Assembly: GCA_902706235.1 (NCBI GenBank)
Contig: CACSJR010000001.1
Span: 62,001-126,000, forward strand
Direction of reading: 5' to 3'
DNA length: 64,000 nucleotides
DNA from: Citrobacter sp. 18056
GTDB taxonomy: Bacteria > Pseudomonadota > Gammaproteobacteria > Enterobacterales > Enterobacteriaceae
Shown here: positions 1 to 9,074 of the stretch, in pieces
Position numbering within the stretch: position 1 is the first letter of the stretch
Layout of the letters: the number at the start of each line of letters is the position of its first letter
Notes under the pieces: generated by a model
Told to the model about the DNA's origin: nothing
Database searches by the model: none
What the model saw: only the letters and a program-made list of their open reading frames with translations
Translations under genes and position numbers: made by a program

Positions 1-1776
1 CCTTCCGCGCCGCAGCTGGGCACTAACCCGCTGCACATTGCGGCTGACGCCGAGAAAGCAGGCATGTCCGCGGTGGACTACACCGTTAAATCCCTGAAAG
101 ACGGCTCGATGCACTTTGCATCTGAGCGTCCGGATAACGGCAAAAACCACCCACGTAACATGTTTATCTGGCGTTCAAACCTGCTGGGCTCGTCCGGTAA
201 AGGCCACGAATACATGCTGAAGTACCTGCTGGGTACCGAGCACGGCATTCAGGGTAAAGACCTGGGCGTACAGGGTGGCGTGAAGCCTGAAGAAGTGGAA
301 TGGGTGGATAACGGCCTCGACGGCAAACTGGATCTGGTCGTCACGCTGGACTTCCGCCTGTCGAGCACCTGTCTGTTCTCTGACATCGTGCTGCCGACCG
401 CCACCTGGTATGAAAAAGACGACATGAATACCTCGGATATGCATCCGTTTATTCACCCGCTGTCTGCGGCTGTCGATCCGGCGTGGGAATCGAAAAGCGA
501 CTGGGATATCTACAAAGACATCGCTAAGAAATTCTCCGAAGTCTGCGTCGGCCATCTGGGTAAAGAAACTGATGTGGTGACGCTGCCAATCCAGCACGAT
601 TCCCCGGCCGAAATGGCACAGGCGATGGACGTGAAGGACTGGAAGAAAGGCGAATGTGACCTGATTCCGGGCAAAACCGCGCCGCACATCATGACCGTAG
701 AACGTGACTACCCGGCCACCTGGGAACGCTTTACCTCAGTCGGACCGCTGCTGGAGAAAATCGGCAACGGCGGGAAAGGCATTGCCTGGAACACCGACAG
801 CGAAGTCGAGCTGCTGCGTAAGCTGAACTACACCAAGGCCGACGGCCCGGCGAAAGGCCAGCCGATGATCAGCACGGCGATTGATGCCGCAGAAATGATC
901 CTGACGCTGGCACCGGAAACCAATGGGCAAGTGGCGGTGAAAGCCTGGGCCGCATTGAGTGAAATCACCGGTCGTGACCACACGCATCTGGCGCTGAATA
1001 AAGAAGACGAAAAAATTCGCTTCCGCGATATTCAGGCCCAGCCGCGCAAAATCATCTCCAGCCCGACCTGGTCTGGCCTTGAAGATGAACACGTCTCTTA
1101 TAACGCCGGTTACACCAACGTTCACGAGCTGATCCCGTGGCGTACGCTGTCAGGCCGTCAGCAGCTGTATCAGGATCACCAGTGGATGCGTGATTTCGGT
1201 GAAAGCCTGCTGGTGTACCGTCCGCCGATTGATACCCGTTCGGTGAAAGCGGTAATGGGCCAGAAGTCCAATGGCAACCCTGAGAAGGCGCTGAACTTCC
1301 TGACGCCGCACCAGAAATGGGGCATTCACTCAACTTACAGCGACAACCTGCTGATGCTGACCCTGTCACGCGGTGGCCCGATTGTCTGGATGAGTGAATC
1401 TGACGCCAAAGATCTGGGCATCGAAGATAACGACTGGATTGAAGTATTCAACAGCAACGGTTCCCTGACCGCGCGAGCGGTGGTGAGCCAGCGCGTTCCG
1501 GCCGGGATGACCATGATGTATCACGCCCAGGAACGTATCGTGAACCTGCCTGGATCGGAAATTACCGGTCAGCGTGGCGGGATCCACAACTCGGTGACCC
1601 GTATCAGCCCGAAACCGACCCATATGATTGGCGGTTATGCGCAGCTGGCGTACGGCTTTAACTACTACGGCACCGTCGGCTCGAACCGTGATGAGTTCGT
1701 GGTCGTCCGTAAGATGAAGAACATTGACTGGTTAGATGGCGAAGGTAACGACCAGGTACAGGAGAGCGTAAAATGA
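1..1776 (+). CDS. narG: Respiratory nitrate reductase A alpha subunit, C-terminal part (partial)
   Basis: The frame is open from the first base of the window, so this is the last 591 residues of a protein normally about 1,247 long; the Fe-S ligand and much of the molybdenum-cofactor region lie outside the window. NarG is the catalytic subunit, reducing nitrate to nitrite at a Mo-bisMGD centre on the cytoplasmic face of the inner membrane with electrons from NarH. The visible part is close to E. coli NarG throughout, including the stretch ending in QVQESVK. It could in principle be the narZ paralogue, but the downstream order narH-narJ-narI followed by tRNA-Tyr and purU is the narG locus. Its stop overlaps the narH start by 4 bases (ATGA), so translation is probably coupled. 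The FNR/NarL promoter is outside the window. Confidence 0.97.
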   Translation, partial: PSAPQLGTNPLHIAADAEKAGMSAVDYTVKSLKDGSMHFASERPDNGKNHPRNMFIWRSNLLGSSGKGHEYMLKYLLGTEHGIQGKDLGVQGGVKPEEVEWVDNGLDGKLDLVVTLDFRLSSTCLFSDIVLPTATWYEKDDMNTSDMHPFIHPLSAAVDPAWESKSDWDIYKDIAKKFSEVCVGHLGKETDVVTLPIQHDSPAEMAQAMDVKDWKKGECDLIPGKTAPHIMTVERDYPATWERFTSVGPLLEKIGNGGKGIAWNTDSEVELLRKLNYTKADGPAKGQPMISTAIDAAEMILTLAPETNGQVAVKAWAALSEITGRDHTHLALNKEDEKIRFRDIQAQPRKIISSPTWSGLEDEHVSYNAGYTNVHELIPWRTLSGRQQLYQDHQWMRDFGESLLVYRPPIDTRSVKAVMGQKSNGNPEKALNFLTPHQKWGIHSTYSDNLLMLTLSRGGPIVWMSESDAKDLGIEDNDWIEVFNSNGSLTARAVVSQRVPAGMTMMYHAQERIVNLPGSEITGQRGGIHNSVTRISPKPTHMIGGYAQLAYGFNYYGTVGSNRDEFVVVRKMKNIDWLDGEGNDQVQESVK

Positions 1777-3308
1777 AAATTCGTTCACAAGTCGGCATGG
1801 TGCTGAATCTCGACAAATGCATCGGCTGCCACACCTGCTCAGTCACCTGTAAAAACGTCTGGACCAGTCGCGAAGGCGTGGAGTACGCGTGGTTCAATAA
1901 CGTGGAAACCAAGCCGGGCGTCGGCTTCCCTAACGACTGGGAAAACCAGGAGAAATGGAAGGGCGGCTGGATCCGTAAAATCAACGGCAAACTGGTGCCG
2001 CGCATGGGTAATAAAGCGCTGCTGCTGGGTAAAATCTTCGCCAACCCCCATCTTCCGGGGATCGACGATTACTACGAGCCGTTTGATTTTGACTACCAGA
2101 CCCTGCACAAAGCCGGTGAAAGTAAGCATCAGCCGATTGCGCGTCCACGCTCGCTGATTACCGGCCAGCGTATGGACAAAATCACCGCCGGGCCGAACTG
2201 GGAAGATGATTTGGGCGGCGAGTTCTCTAAGCTGTCCCGTGACAAAAACTTCGAAAACATCCAGAAGGAAATGTACGGCCAGTTCGAAAACACCTTCATG
2301 ATGTACATGCCGCGTTTGTGCGAACACTGCCTGAACCCGGCCTGTGTGGCGACCTGTCCGAGCGGCGCGATTTACAAACGCGATGAAGACGGCATTGTGC
2401 TTATCGATCAGGATAAGTGCCGCGGTTGGCGTATGTGCATCACCGGTTGTCCGTACAAAAAAATCTACTTCAACTGGAAGAGCGGCAAATCCGAGAAGTG
2501 CATTTTCTGCTACCCGCGTATCGAAGCTGGTCAGCCGACTGTGTGTTCCGAAACCTGCGTCGGCCGTATTCGCTATCTCGGCGTGCTGCTGTATGACGCG
2601 GACGCCATCGAGCAGGCGGCGAGCACCGAGAGCGAGAAAGACTTGTACCAGCGTCAGCTGGATGTATTCCTCGATCCGAACGATCCGAAGGTTATCGAGC
2701 AGGCGCTGAAAGACGGCATTCCGCAGAGCGTGATCGACGCCGCGCAGCAGTCGCCGGTGTATAAAATGGCGATGGACTGGAAGCTGGCCCTGCCGCTGCA
2801 TCCGGAATACCGCACGCTGCCGATGGTCTGGTACGTGCCGCCGCTGTCGCCGATTCAGTCTGCGGCGGATGCCGGTGAGATTGGCAGCAACGGCATTCTG
2901 CCGGACGTCGATAGCCTGCGTATTCCCGTGCAGTATCTGGCGAATATGCTGACTGCGGGCGACACCGCGCCGGTTCTGCGTGCGCTGAAACGTATGCTGG
3001 CGATGCGTCACTACAAACGTGCCGAAACCGTCGATGGCGTGAACGATACCAGCGCGCTGGACGAAGTCGGTCTGACCGAAGCCCAAGCACAGGAAATGTA
3101 CCGCTATCTGGCGATCGCTAACTACGAAGACCGCTTCGTAGTGCCAGGCAGCCACCGTGAGCTGGCTCGAGACGCATTCCCGGAAAAAAGCGGCTGTGGC
3201 TTTAGCTTCGGCGACGGTTGCAGCGGTTCCGACAGCTCGTTCAACCTGTTCAATAGCCGTCGTATCGACGCGATTGATGTGACCAGCAAAACGGAGCGCA
3301 AATCATGA
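1773..3308 (+). CDS. narH: Respiratory nitrate reductase A beta subunit (Fe-S)
   Basis: A 511-residue electron-transfer subunit with four Fe-S clusters, passing electrons from NarI haem b to NarG. The cysteine groups are visible: CIGCHTC with a further Cys at residues 16-26, CEHCLNPAC and CRGWRMC in the middle, and CIFCYPR further on. The Trp in CRGWRMC replaces a Cys and marks the 3Fe-4S cluster typical of NarH. Length matches E. coli NarH (512). The ATG overlaps the narG stop and the TGA overlaps the narJ start, as expected for a tightly coupled narGHJI operon. Confidence 0.97.
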   Translation: MKIRSQVGMVLNLDKCIGCHTCSVTCKNVWTSREGVEYAWFNNVETKPGVGFPNDWENQEKWKGGWIRKINGKLVPRMGNKALLLGKIFANPHLPGIDDYYEPFDFDYQTLHKAGESKHQPIARPRSLITGQRMDKITAGPNWEDDLGGEFSKLSRDKNFENIQKEMYGQFENTFMMYMPRLCEHCLNPACVATCPSGAIYKRDEDGIVLIDQDKCRGWRMCITGCPYKKIYFNWKSGKSEKCIFCYPRIEAGQPTVCSETCVGRIRYLGVLLYDADAIEQAASTESEKDLYQRQLDVFLDPNDPKVIEQALKDGIPQSVIDAAQQSPVYKMAMDWKLALPLHPEYRTLPMVWYVPPLSPIQSAADAGEIGSNGILPDVDSLRIPVQYLANMLTAGDTAPVLRALKRMLAMRHYKRAETVDGVNDTSALDEVGLTEAQAQEMYRYLAIANYEDRFVVPGSHRELARDAFPEKSGCGFSFGDGCSGSDSSFNLFNSRRIDAIDVTSKTERKS

Positions 3309-4015
3309 AAGAACTGGTGATTGTCTCCCGTCTTCTGGAATACCCGGATGCTGCCCTGTGGCAGCATCAGCAGGAAGTTTACGACGCGCTGGCGGAGTCT
3401 GACGTACTGAGCAAAGAAGACGCCCAGTCGCTGTGCGTGTTCGTGCGTGACCAGACGCAGAAAGACGTGCTCGACGTGCAGTCGGCCTACAGCGAACTGT
3501 TCGACCGTGGCCGCGCTACGTCGCTGCTGCTGTTCGAACACGTTCACGGTGAATCGCGTGATCGTGGCCAGGCGATGGTCGACCTGATGGCGCAGTATGC
3601 GGAGCATGGTTTAGAACTCGACAGTCGCGAGCTGCCAGATCATCTGCCGCTGTATCTGGAATATCTGGCGCAACTGCCGCGTGAAGAAGCGCAGGGCGGT
3701 TTGCAGGATATCGCGCCGATTCTGGCGCTGCTAAGTGCGCGTCTGCAACAGCGTGAAAGTCAGTATGCGGTGCTGTTCGACGTGCTGCTGAAGCTGGCGA
3801 GCACCGATGTGGATAGCGAGAAAATGGCGGAAAAAATTGCGGACGAAGCCCGCGATGATACTCCGCAGGCGCTGGATGCGGTCTGGGAAGAAGAGCAGGT
3901 TAAATTCTTTGCTGACCCGGGATGCGCTGAGTCGGATATCGCCGCCCATCAGCGTCGTTTTGCCGGTGCCGTTGCGCCGCAGTATCTGAATATTTCCACT
4001 GGAGGGGAGCGCTAA
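3305..4015 (+). CDS. narJ: Nitrate reductase molybdenum cofactor assembly chaperone
   Basis: A 236-residue, mostly helical cytoplasmic chaperone of the NarJ/TorD-like group. In E. coli NarJ binds apo-NarG, is needed for Mo-cofactor and FS0 cluster insertion, and is not part of the final enzyme. Similarity to E. coli NarJ runs end to end, with the N-terminal stretch beginning [15 protein letters not shown]. The start overlaps the narH stop (ATGA) and the stop shares one base with the narI start (TAATG). Confidence 0.96.
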   Translation: MKELVIVSRLLEYPDAALWQHQQEVYDALAESDVLSKEDAQSLCVFVRDQTQKDVLDVQSAYSELFDRGRATSLLLFEHVHGESRDRGQAMVDLMAQYAEHGLELDSRELPDHLPLYLEYLAQLPREEAQGGLQDIAPILALLSARLQQRESQYAVLFDVLLKLASTDVDSEKMAEKIADEARDDTPQALDAVWEEEQVKFFADPGCAESDIAAHQRRFAGAVAPQYLNISTGGER

Positions 4016-4692
4016 TGCAATTCCTGAATATGTTCTTCTTTGACATCTACCCGTACATCGCCGGAGCGGTATTCCTGGTTGGCAGCTGGCTGCGTTACGA
4101 CTATGGACAATACACCTGGCAAGCGGGCTCCAGCCAGATGCTGGACAAGAAAGGCATGAACCTGGCGTCGAACCTGTTTCACCTCGGGATCCTCGGCGTA
4201 ATTGCCGGTCATGCCCTCGGGATGCTGACGCCGCACTGGATGTATGAATCGTTCCTGCCGCTGGATGTGAAACAGAAAATGGCGATGTTCGGCGGCGGTG
4301 CTGCCGGACTGATGTGCCTGGTCGGCGGTATTTTGCTGCTCAAACGCCGTCTGTTTAACCCACGTGTGCGTGCGACCACTACCGGCGCCGACATTCTGGT
4401 GCTGTCAGTGCTGGTTATCCAGTGCGCGCTGGGCCTGCTGACCATTCCGTTCTCTGCGCAGCATATGGACGGCAGCGAAATGATGAAGCTGGTTGGCTGG
4501 GCGCAGTCGGTGGTGACCTTCCACGGTGGTGCCTCTGCATACCTGGACGGTGTCGCGTTTATTTTCCGTGTGCACCTGGTGCTCGGTATGACGCTGTTCC
4601 TGCTGTTCCCGTTCTCGCGTCTGGTACATATCTGGAGCGTGCCGGTGGAATACCTGACACGCAAATACCAGATTGTTCGCGCGCGTCGCTAA
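4015..4692 (+). CDS. narI: Respiratory nitrate reductase A gamma subunit (cytochrome b)
   Basis: A 225-residue membrane subunit with about five hydrophobic segments. It oxidises quinol and passes electrons through two b haems to NarH. His56 and His66 are visible in helix II (NLFHLGIL and IAGHALG), and the other haem histidines fall in FRVHLVLG and LVHIWS near the C terminus. Length equals E. coli NarI. It ends the operon. Its TAA is followed immediately by the stop codon of the convergent exporter gene, with no intergenic base. Confidence 0.97.
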   Translation: MQFLNMFFFDIYPYIAGAVFLVGSWLRYDYGQYTWQAGSSQMLDKKGMNLASNLFHLGILGVIAGHALGMLTPHWMYESFLPLDVKQKMAMFGGGAAGLMCLVGGILLLKRRLFNPRVRATTTGADILVLSVLVIQCALGLLTIPFSAQHMDGSEMMKLVGWAQSVVTFHGGASAYLDGVAFIFRVHLVLGMTLFLLFPFSRLVHIWSVPVEYLTRKYQIVRARR

Positions 4693-5592
4693 CTACCGCG
4701 CTTTCTGTTCAAGGCCCTGCTGATGCGGGGCCTTTTCTTTTGTGCCCCAGCCCAGATTATTCCCCGCCGCCGAAAACAGTATCAGTATCCCGCCGAGCCA
4801 CTGTATCGCGCTTAGCGTATGACCAAACGCCAGACTATCGACCACAATCGCCACCAGCGGATAAATAAATGAGAGTGAGCCGATAATGGGCGTTGGCAAT
4901 TTCTGAATCGCACTGTAGAGCAGCTGGTACATGACCCCGGTGTTAACAATGCCGAGCGTGAGTAATATTCCCCACGGAAAAGTGGCAGATATTGAGGTGA
5001 AATGCGCCAGCGGGAGCAGCATCACCACCCCGGTTAACACCTGGATAAAGGCGATATGCTGCGGAGGGAGCGGGCGTAATTTCCGGGCGATGATGGCCGT
5101 CAGGGCATAGAAAAAGGCTGCACTTAATGCCAGCGTAATTCCGCTCAATAAATCGGTGTGATGCCCGCCGCTGAGTTCGCTTGATAACAACACCACGACG
5201 CCGCTAAACGCCAGCAGCAGCCAGGCCCATTTCACCCGCGATACCCGCTCGCCGGTCAGCATTCCCATTAACACCAGCATAAACGGCTGAGTGTTGTAGA
5301 CCACCGTCGACATCCCAATCGAAATCTTGTCGTAGGCCGCAAATAGAAGCAGCCAGTTGATGACCAGTGCGATACCGCCAGCCACCGCCAGCAGCCACGT
5401 TGCACGCGTCAGGCGGCTGAACGGTTGTCGACTCAGAAGAATAAATGCGCCTAATGTGAGAGCACCAATGACACACCGCCAGAAAACGACGTCGATAACG
5501 GGTAAACCCGAGAGCAGGACAAACGCGCCGATAGAGCCGGAAATCAACATCGCCAGGCTCATGTGCCAGACGCCAATATGACGATCACGCAT
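4693..5592 (-). CDS. EamA/DMT-family inner-membrane transporter
   Basis: A 299-residue protein with about ten hydrophobic segments and two EamA-type repeats, typical of drug/metabolite exporters of the YddG/RhaT superfamily. The substrate cannot be read from the sequence. The ATG at 5592 is preferred over a GTG four codons upstream because GGAGGT lies 4 bases before it. It is divergent from an Lrp/AsnC-type regulator across a 108-base gap, a layout that suggests a regulator-exporter pair (inference), possibly for an amino acid. The last 15 or so residues are hydrophilic and are encoded by DNA that also forms the narI terminator. K-12 lacks this pair between narI and the tRNA-Tyr genes. Confidence 0.85.
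   Translation of the reverse strand: MRDRHIGVWHMSLAMLISGSIGAFVLLSGLPVIDVVFWRCVIGALTLGAFILLSRQPFSRLTRATWLLAVAGGIALVINWLLLFAAYDKISIGMSTVVYNTQPFMLVLMGMLTGERVSRVKWAWLLLAFSGVVVLLSSELSGGHHTDLLSGITLALSAAFFYALTAIIARKLRPLPPQHIAFIQVLTGVVMLLPLAHFTSISATFPWGILLTLGIVNTGVMYQLLYSAIQKLPTPIIGSLSFIYPLVAIVVDSLAFGHTLSAIQWLGGILILFSAAGNNLGWGTKEKAPHQQGLEQKAR
4711..4740 (+). terminator. Intrinsic terminator of narGHJI, inside the convergent gene
   Basis: AAGGCCCTGC, loop TGAT and GCGGGGCCTT form a 10-bp stem with one G-T pair, followed by TTTTCTTTT. It lies 19 bases after narI, within the C-terminal codons of the EamA exporter on the opposite strand. Confidence 0.8.
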
Positions 5593-5700
5593 ACACACCT
5601 CCACAATCAGATGACCATATTGTGGGGGAGAGGCTGAATGTGTTACATACTTGTTATAAGGTGAAAGGTGGTTTTTTCTTTTTTAAATAAGGTGAATATG

Positions 5701-6144
5701 ATGGATGTCCTTATTGATGATATCGATCGGGCGATTGTAGCGGCGCTGGCAGAGGATGCGCGGCTTTCATTAAAGGTATTGAGTGCGCGAGTGGGGCTGA
5801 CGTCGCCCAGTACAGCCGAACGCTTAAAACGTCTGGAGGAGCGGGGAGTGATTCAGGGCTATGGCGCCAGAGTGAATCTGTCCGCGCTCGGTTATACCCT
5901 GCAAGCGCTGGTGCGTGTCAGACCGCTGCCGGGGTTACTACAAAAAGTCGATAAATATATTCAGGCGATGCCGGAATGTATTGAATGCGACAAGGTGACC
6001 GGGGAAGACTGTTTTGTGATGCGATTAGTCGTGAAGGATATTACTCAGTTGGATACGCTGCTCGATGGGTTGGCCGAATTTGCGCAGTGCAATACATCGA
6101 TCGTGAAGAGTTCACCCGTGAAACGGCGTTTGCCTGTGATTTGA
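5701..6144 (+). CDS. Lrp/AsnC-family transcriptional regulator
   Basis: A 147-residue protein with the family layout. It has an N-terminal winged helix (residues about 3-62, beginning IDDIDRAIVAAL, with LSARVGLTSPSTAERLKRL as the recognition region) and a C-terminal RAM ligand-binding and oligomerisation domain. Two ATGs sit side by side at 5698 and 5701; the second has better spacing (6 bases) from AAGGTG. It is divergent from the EamA exporter and probably controls it in response to an amino-acid-like ligand, by analogy with other Lrp-family/exporter pairs; this is inference. It converges on the tRNA-Tyr genes. Confidence 0.88.
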   Translation: MDVLIDDIDRAIVAALAEDARLSLKVLSARVGLTSPSTAERLKRLEERGVIQGYGARVNLSALGYTLQALVRVRPLPGLLQKVDKYIQAMPECIECDKVTGEDCFVMRLVVKDITQLDTLLDGLAEFAQCNTSIVKSSPVKRRLPVI

Positions 6145-6252
6145 GTGATGAAAAACTGGCGAAAATGAGGGGCGTGCAGCTTCTCATCCTTCCCCATATG
6201 GAAAACAATGTGGCATCTAAGGTATTTGGGATGGTGGTGCAAAATGAGGTGT

Positions 6253-6337
6253 TGGTGGCGGGGGAAGGATTCGAACCTTCGAAGTCGATGACGACAGATT
6301 TACAGTCTGCTCCCTTTGGCCGCTCGGGAACCCCGCC
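6253..6337 (-). tRNA. tyrV: tRNA-Tyr (GUA), distal copy
   Basis: An 85-base type II tRNA with encoded CCA. The acceptor GGCGGGG pairs with CCCCGCC, with A as discriminator. The anticodon is GTA in CAGACTGTAAATCTG, the variable arm is long, and the T-loop reads GGTTCGAATCC. It is identical to the proximal copy 37 bases upstream, so the two form a tandem tyrTV-type unit. The symbol follows the K-12 position between narI and purU. Confidence 0.97.
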
Positions 6338-6374
6338 AGGGGTATGATGTGATGCTGGTACTGACCGGAATTTG

Positions 6375-6459
6375 TGGTGGCGGGGGAAGGATTCGAACCT
6401 TCGAAGTCGATGACGACAGATTTACAGTCTGCTCCCTTTGGCCGCTCGGGAACCCCGCC
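6375..6459 (-). tRNA. tyrT: tRNA-Tyr (GUA), proximal copy
   Basis: An 85-base tRNA identical in sequence to the distal copy, including CCA and the GTA anticodon. It lies about 40 bases downstream of a strong tyrT-like promoter, and both tRNAs are presumably processed from one transcript. The repeat extends a few bases (AGGGGTA as read on the plus strand) beyond the 5' end of each tRNA, marking the duplicated unit. Confidence 0.97.
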
Positions 6460-6506
6460 AGGGGTAATGCTTTTACTAGCCTGCTCCCTTTTGGGAAGCG
6501 GGGCGC

Positions 6507-6534
6507 ATCATATCAAATGACGCGCCGCTGTAAA
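6507..6534 (-). promoter_or_regulatory. tyrT promoter
   Basis: On the minus strand, TTTACA (-35) and TATGAT (-10) are separated by 16 bases. A GC-rich discriminator GCGCCCCGC follows directly, the hallmark of stringently controlled stable-RNA promoters. The elements match the well-studied E. coli tyrT promoter. Confidence 0.92.
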
Positions 6535-6611
6535 GACTTCCTTTCAGGAAAATGAACCGTTTGCGTGCTTTTTACCCATAACGTTTAAAAGCCCTGCAAC
6601 GGTCGCCCACC

Positions 6612-7454
6612 TTACAGAATAATTGTCCGATTACCATACACAAACACGCGCTGGGCGAGAACCTGATACAACGCGCGGCTGAGAACGTTTTTCTCAACGT
6701 CTCGACCCGCGCGCATCATGTCTTCTGCGGTGTAGGTGTGATCGACGTGAATCACGTCCTGCATGATGATCGGGCCTTCATCCAGATTGTCGTTCACGTA
6801 GTGCGCGGTGGCGCCGATGATTTTCACGCCGCGATCGTAAGCCTGCTGATAGGGACGTGCGCCGATAAACGCGGGCAGGAACGAATGGTGAATATTGATG
6901 ATTTTATTCGGGAAGCGTGACACGAAGGCCGGAGTCAGGACGCGCATGTATTTCGCCAAAACCACGTAATCCGGCGCGTGCTTGTCGATGGCATCCGCCA
7001 TCAGGGCGTCATGCTCTTCGCGGGTATGGCCTTCGTGGCTAACCAGCTCAAACGGGATATCGAATTTCTCAACAAGCGTTCGCAATGTGTCGTGGTTGCC
7101 AATAACAGCAGCGATGTCGACATCCAGGCCGCCATAATTGGCTTTCATTAACAAGTCGCCCAGACAGTGTGCTTCTTTGGTGACCAGAATCACAACGCGA
7201 CGACGGCCCGCTGGAGTCAGTTCGCGAATCGAACCTTCCGGCAATGCGCCATCGAGATCGGCCAGCAACGTGGCGTCGTTGAAGATGCCTTCCAGCTCGG
7301 TGCGCATGAAGAAACGCCCGGTGCGATGATCGACAAATTCATTGTTCTGCACGATGTTCAGTTCGTGCTTGTAGCAAATATTAGTAATACGTGCGATCAG
7401 CCCTTTTTGGTCGGGGCAGATTGTACGCAACACTTTTCGTTGTAATGAGTGCAT
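6612..7454 (-). CDS. purU: Formyltetrahydrofolate deformylase
   Basis: A 280-residue enzyme that hydrolyses 10-formyl-THF to THF and formate, supplying formate to PurT and balancing one-carbon pools. An N-terminal ACT domain (residues about 7-80) is followed by a formyltransferase fold carrying NIHHSFLPAF, with the catalytic His in a context shared with PurN. The start at MHSLQRKVLRT gives the E. coli length; an in-frame upstream extension to 7517 lacks similarity. ychJ lies 47 bases upstream on the same strand and may share the transcript. Confidence 0.96.
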   Translation of the reverse strand: MHSLQRKVLRTICPDQKGLIARITNICYKHELNIVQNNEFVDHRTGRFFMRTELEGIFNDATLLADLDGALPEGSIRELTPAGRRRVVILVTKEAHCLGDLLMKANYGGLDVDIAAVIGNHDTLRTLVEKFDIPFELVSHEGHTREEHDALMADAIDKHAPDYVVLAKYMRVLTPAFVSRFPNKIINIHHSFLPAFIGARPYQQAYDRGVKIIGATAHYVNDNLDEGPIIMQDVIHVDHTYTAEDMMRAGRDVEKNVLSRALYQVLAQRVFVYGNRTIIL

Positions 7455-7501
7455 TGCGGGGGAAATCCTGTTGAGGTGTTTGCTGTGTCTGTGTGGCGGT
7501 C

Positions 7502-7960
7502 TTATTGGCCGCAGCACTTTTTAAATTTTTTACCCGATCCGCATGGGCATGGATCGTTGCGGCCGATTAACGGACGTGTACCATCAATATAATACCATTG
7601 TCCATTTTCTTTTAAGAATCTTGAACGCTCAATCAGGGCACTCGTCTTGCTATCTTCACGAAAGCGGGCAACAAAGCTGACAAAGCTTTCGTCGGCGTGT
7701 TTCCCGTTATCGGCGGCAAAAAGTGTCAGGCCGAGCCATTCCGTTCCAGCGAAACTCTTTTCGAGGTCAGCACGGAATGCGTCTGGTTCACAGGACGGAT
7801 GCCAGGTTTTCACCAGATAATCTGCGTCCTTCATCACAAAGGCGCTATAGCGCGAACGCATAAGCTGTGACGGCGTTAGCGCAAGCTCGCTGCCTGACAG
7901 ATATCGCTGGCAACATAGGCTATACTCCAGAGCGCTGCCGCAGGGGCAAAGTGAATGCAT
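7502..7960 (-). CDS. ychJ: SEC-C motif protein YchJ (UPF0225)
   Basis: A 152-residue conserved protein of unknown function. It has a Cys-rich motif at each end: [14 protein letters not shown] at the N terminus and a SEC-C zinc motif, [13 protein letters not shown], at the C terminus. The core is an NTF2-like YchJ domain. Length equals E. coli YchJ. It is upstream of purU and divergent from rssA. Confidence 0.93.
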   Translation of the reverse strand: MHSLCPCGSALEYSLCCQRYLSGSELALTPSQLMRSRYSAFVMKDADYLVKTWHPSCEPDAFRADLEKSFAGTEWLGLTLFAADNGKHADESFVSFVARFREDSKTSALIERSRFLKENGQWYYIDGTRPLIGRNDPCPCGSGKKFKKCCGQ

Positions 7961-8073
7961 AAATGCCTTCCCGTCGAGTCAATAAAGAAAAGCGCAGATG
8001 CGCCGGCGGCAAATATGTTAACCGAGCAGTGGCAATGTTGCTACGTTGGGAATAGGGTTCAGTACAGTCAGGA

Positions 8074-8985
8074 ATGAGAAAGCTTAAAGTAGGATTAGCC
8101 CTGGGTTCGGGCGCGGCGCGAGGATGGTCACACATCGGCGTCATTAAAGCGCTGCAGAAAATGGGCATTGAGATTGATATCGTTGCAGGGTGTTCCATCG
8201 GTTCGCTGGTGGGGGCGGCCTTTGCCTGCGATCGTCTTCCGGTTCTGGAAAAGTGGGTTTGCTCTTTCAGTTCATGGGACGTTTTACGTCTGATGGATCT
8301 CTCCTGGCGGCGCGGCGGTCTGCTGCGCGGCGAACGCGTATTCAGTCATTTCCGCCAGCTTCTCCCTGTCGATACTATCGAATCCTGCGAACGTCGTTTT
8401 GCGACCGTCGCCACCAACCTCAGCACTGGGCGTGAAATCTGGTTTACCGAAGGTGACCTTCATATGGCCGTCCGCGCTTCGTGCAGTATCCCCGGGCTGA
8501 TGTCCCCCGTGATGCATAACGGTTACTGGTTGGTCGATGGCGCAGTGGTGAACCCTGTCCCGGTTTCGCTCACTCGTGCGTTGGGTGCAGACATCGTGAT
8601 TGCTGTCGATTTACAGCACGATGCGCATTTAATGCAACAGGATCTGCTGTCGGTGAACCTTCAGCCCGATCCACAGTCTTTAGATAATGATGAATCGCTC
8701 ACCTGGCACGAACGTTTTCGCGCAAGGTTAGGACGCATGACATCACGCCGGACGGCGATCACACCCACGGCCATGGAGATCATGACGACCTCTATTCAGG
8801 TGCTGGAAAACCGATTAAAGCGCAACCGTATGGCAGGCGATCCGCCGGACATCCTGTTGCAACCTTTTTGCCCACAGATATCTACGCTTGATTTCCACCG
8901 AGCGCCCGCGGCCATCGCCGCAGGTCAATTGTCGGTTGAGAAAAAGATGGACGAGCTTTTACCGTTAGTCCGCAGCATGGGTTAG
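8074..8985 (+). CDS. rssA: Patatin-like phospholipase family protein RssA
   Basis: A 303-residue patatin-domain protein. The oxyanion GSGAARGW, the nucleophile elbow GCSIGS (Ser41) and the DGA of the catalytic dyad are all present, so an acyl-hydrolase activity is plausible; the natural substrate is unknown. It precedes rssB, as in E. coli, where the two genes can be co-transcribed. It is a little longer than the E. coli protein (301), with a variable stretch near residues 205-235. Confidence 0.94.
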   Translation: MRKLKVGLALGSGAARGWSHIGVIKALQKMGIEIDIVAGCSIGSLVGAAFACDRLPVLEKWVCSFSSWDVLRLMDLSWRRGGLLRGERVFSHFRQLLPVDTIESCERRFATVATNLSTGREIWFTEGDLHMAVRASCSIPGLMSPVMHNGYWLVDGAVVNPVPVSLTRALGADIVIAVDLQHDAHLMQQDLLSVNLQPDPQSLDNDESLTWHERFRARLGRMTSRRTAITPTAMEIMTTSIQVLENRLKRNRMAGDPPDILLQPFCPQISTLDFHRAPAAIAAGQLSVEKKMDELLPLVRSMG

Positions 8986-9074
8986 GGCATTTTTCGATTA
9001 CTTCAGCAAAATCTGACAGGCGATAGCACGAATAGCGTGCCACTATTTACTTATCGTCTGCCAGGGGAGATATC

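Noticed and set aside
6145-6252. Possible rtT-type RNA downstream of the tRNA-Tyr genes
   Set aside because: E. coli rtT consists of repeats that include a tRNA 3'-end copy. I saw no such repeat in these 108 bases.
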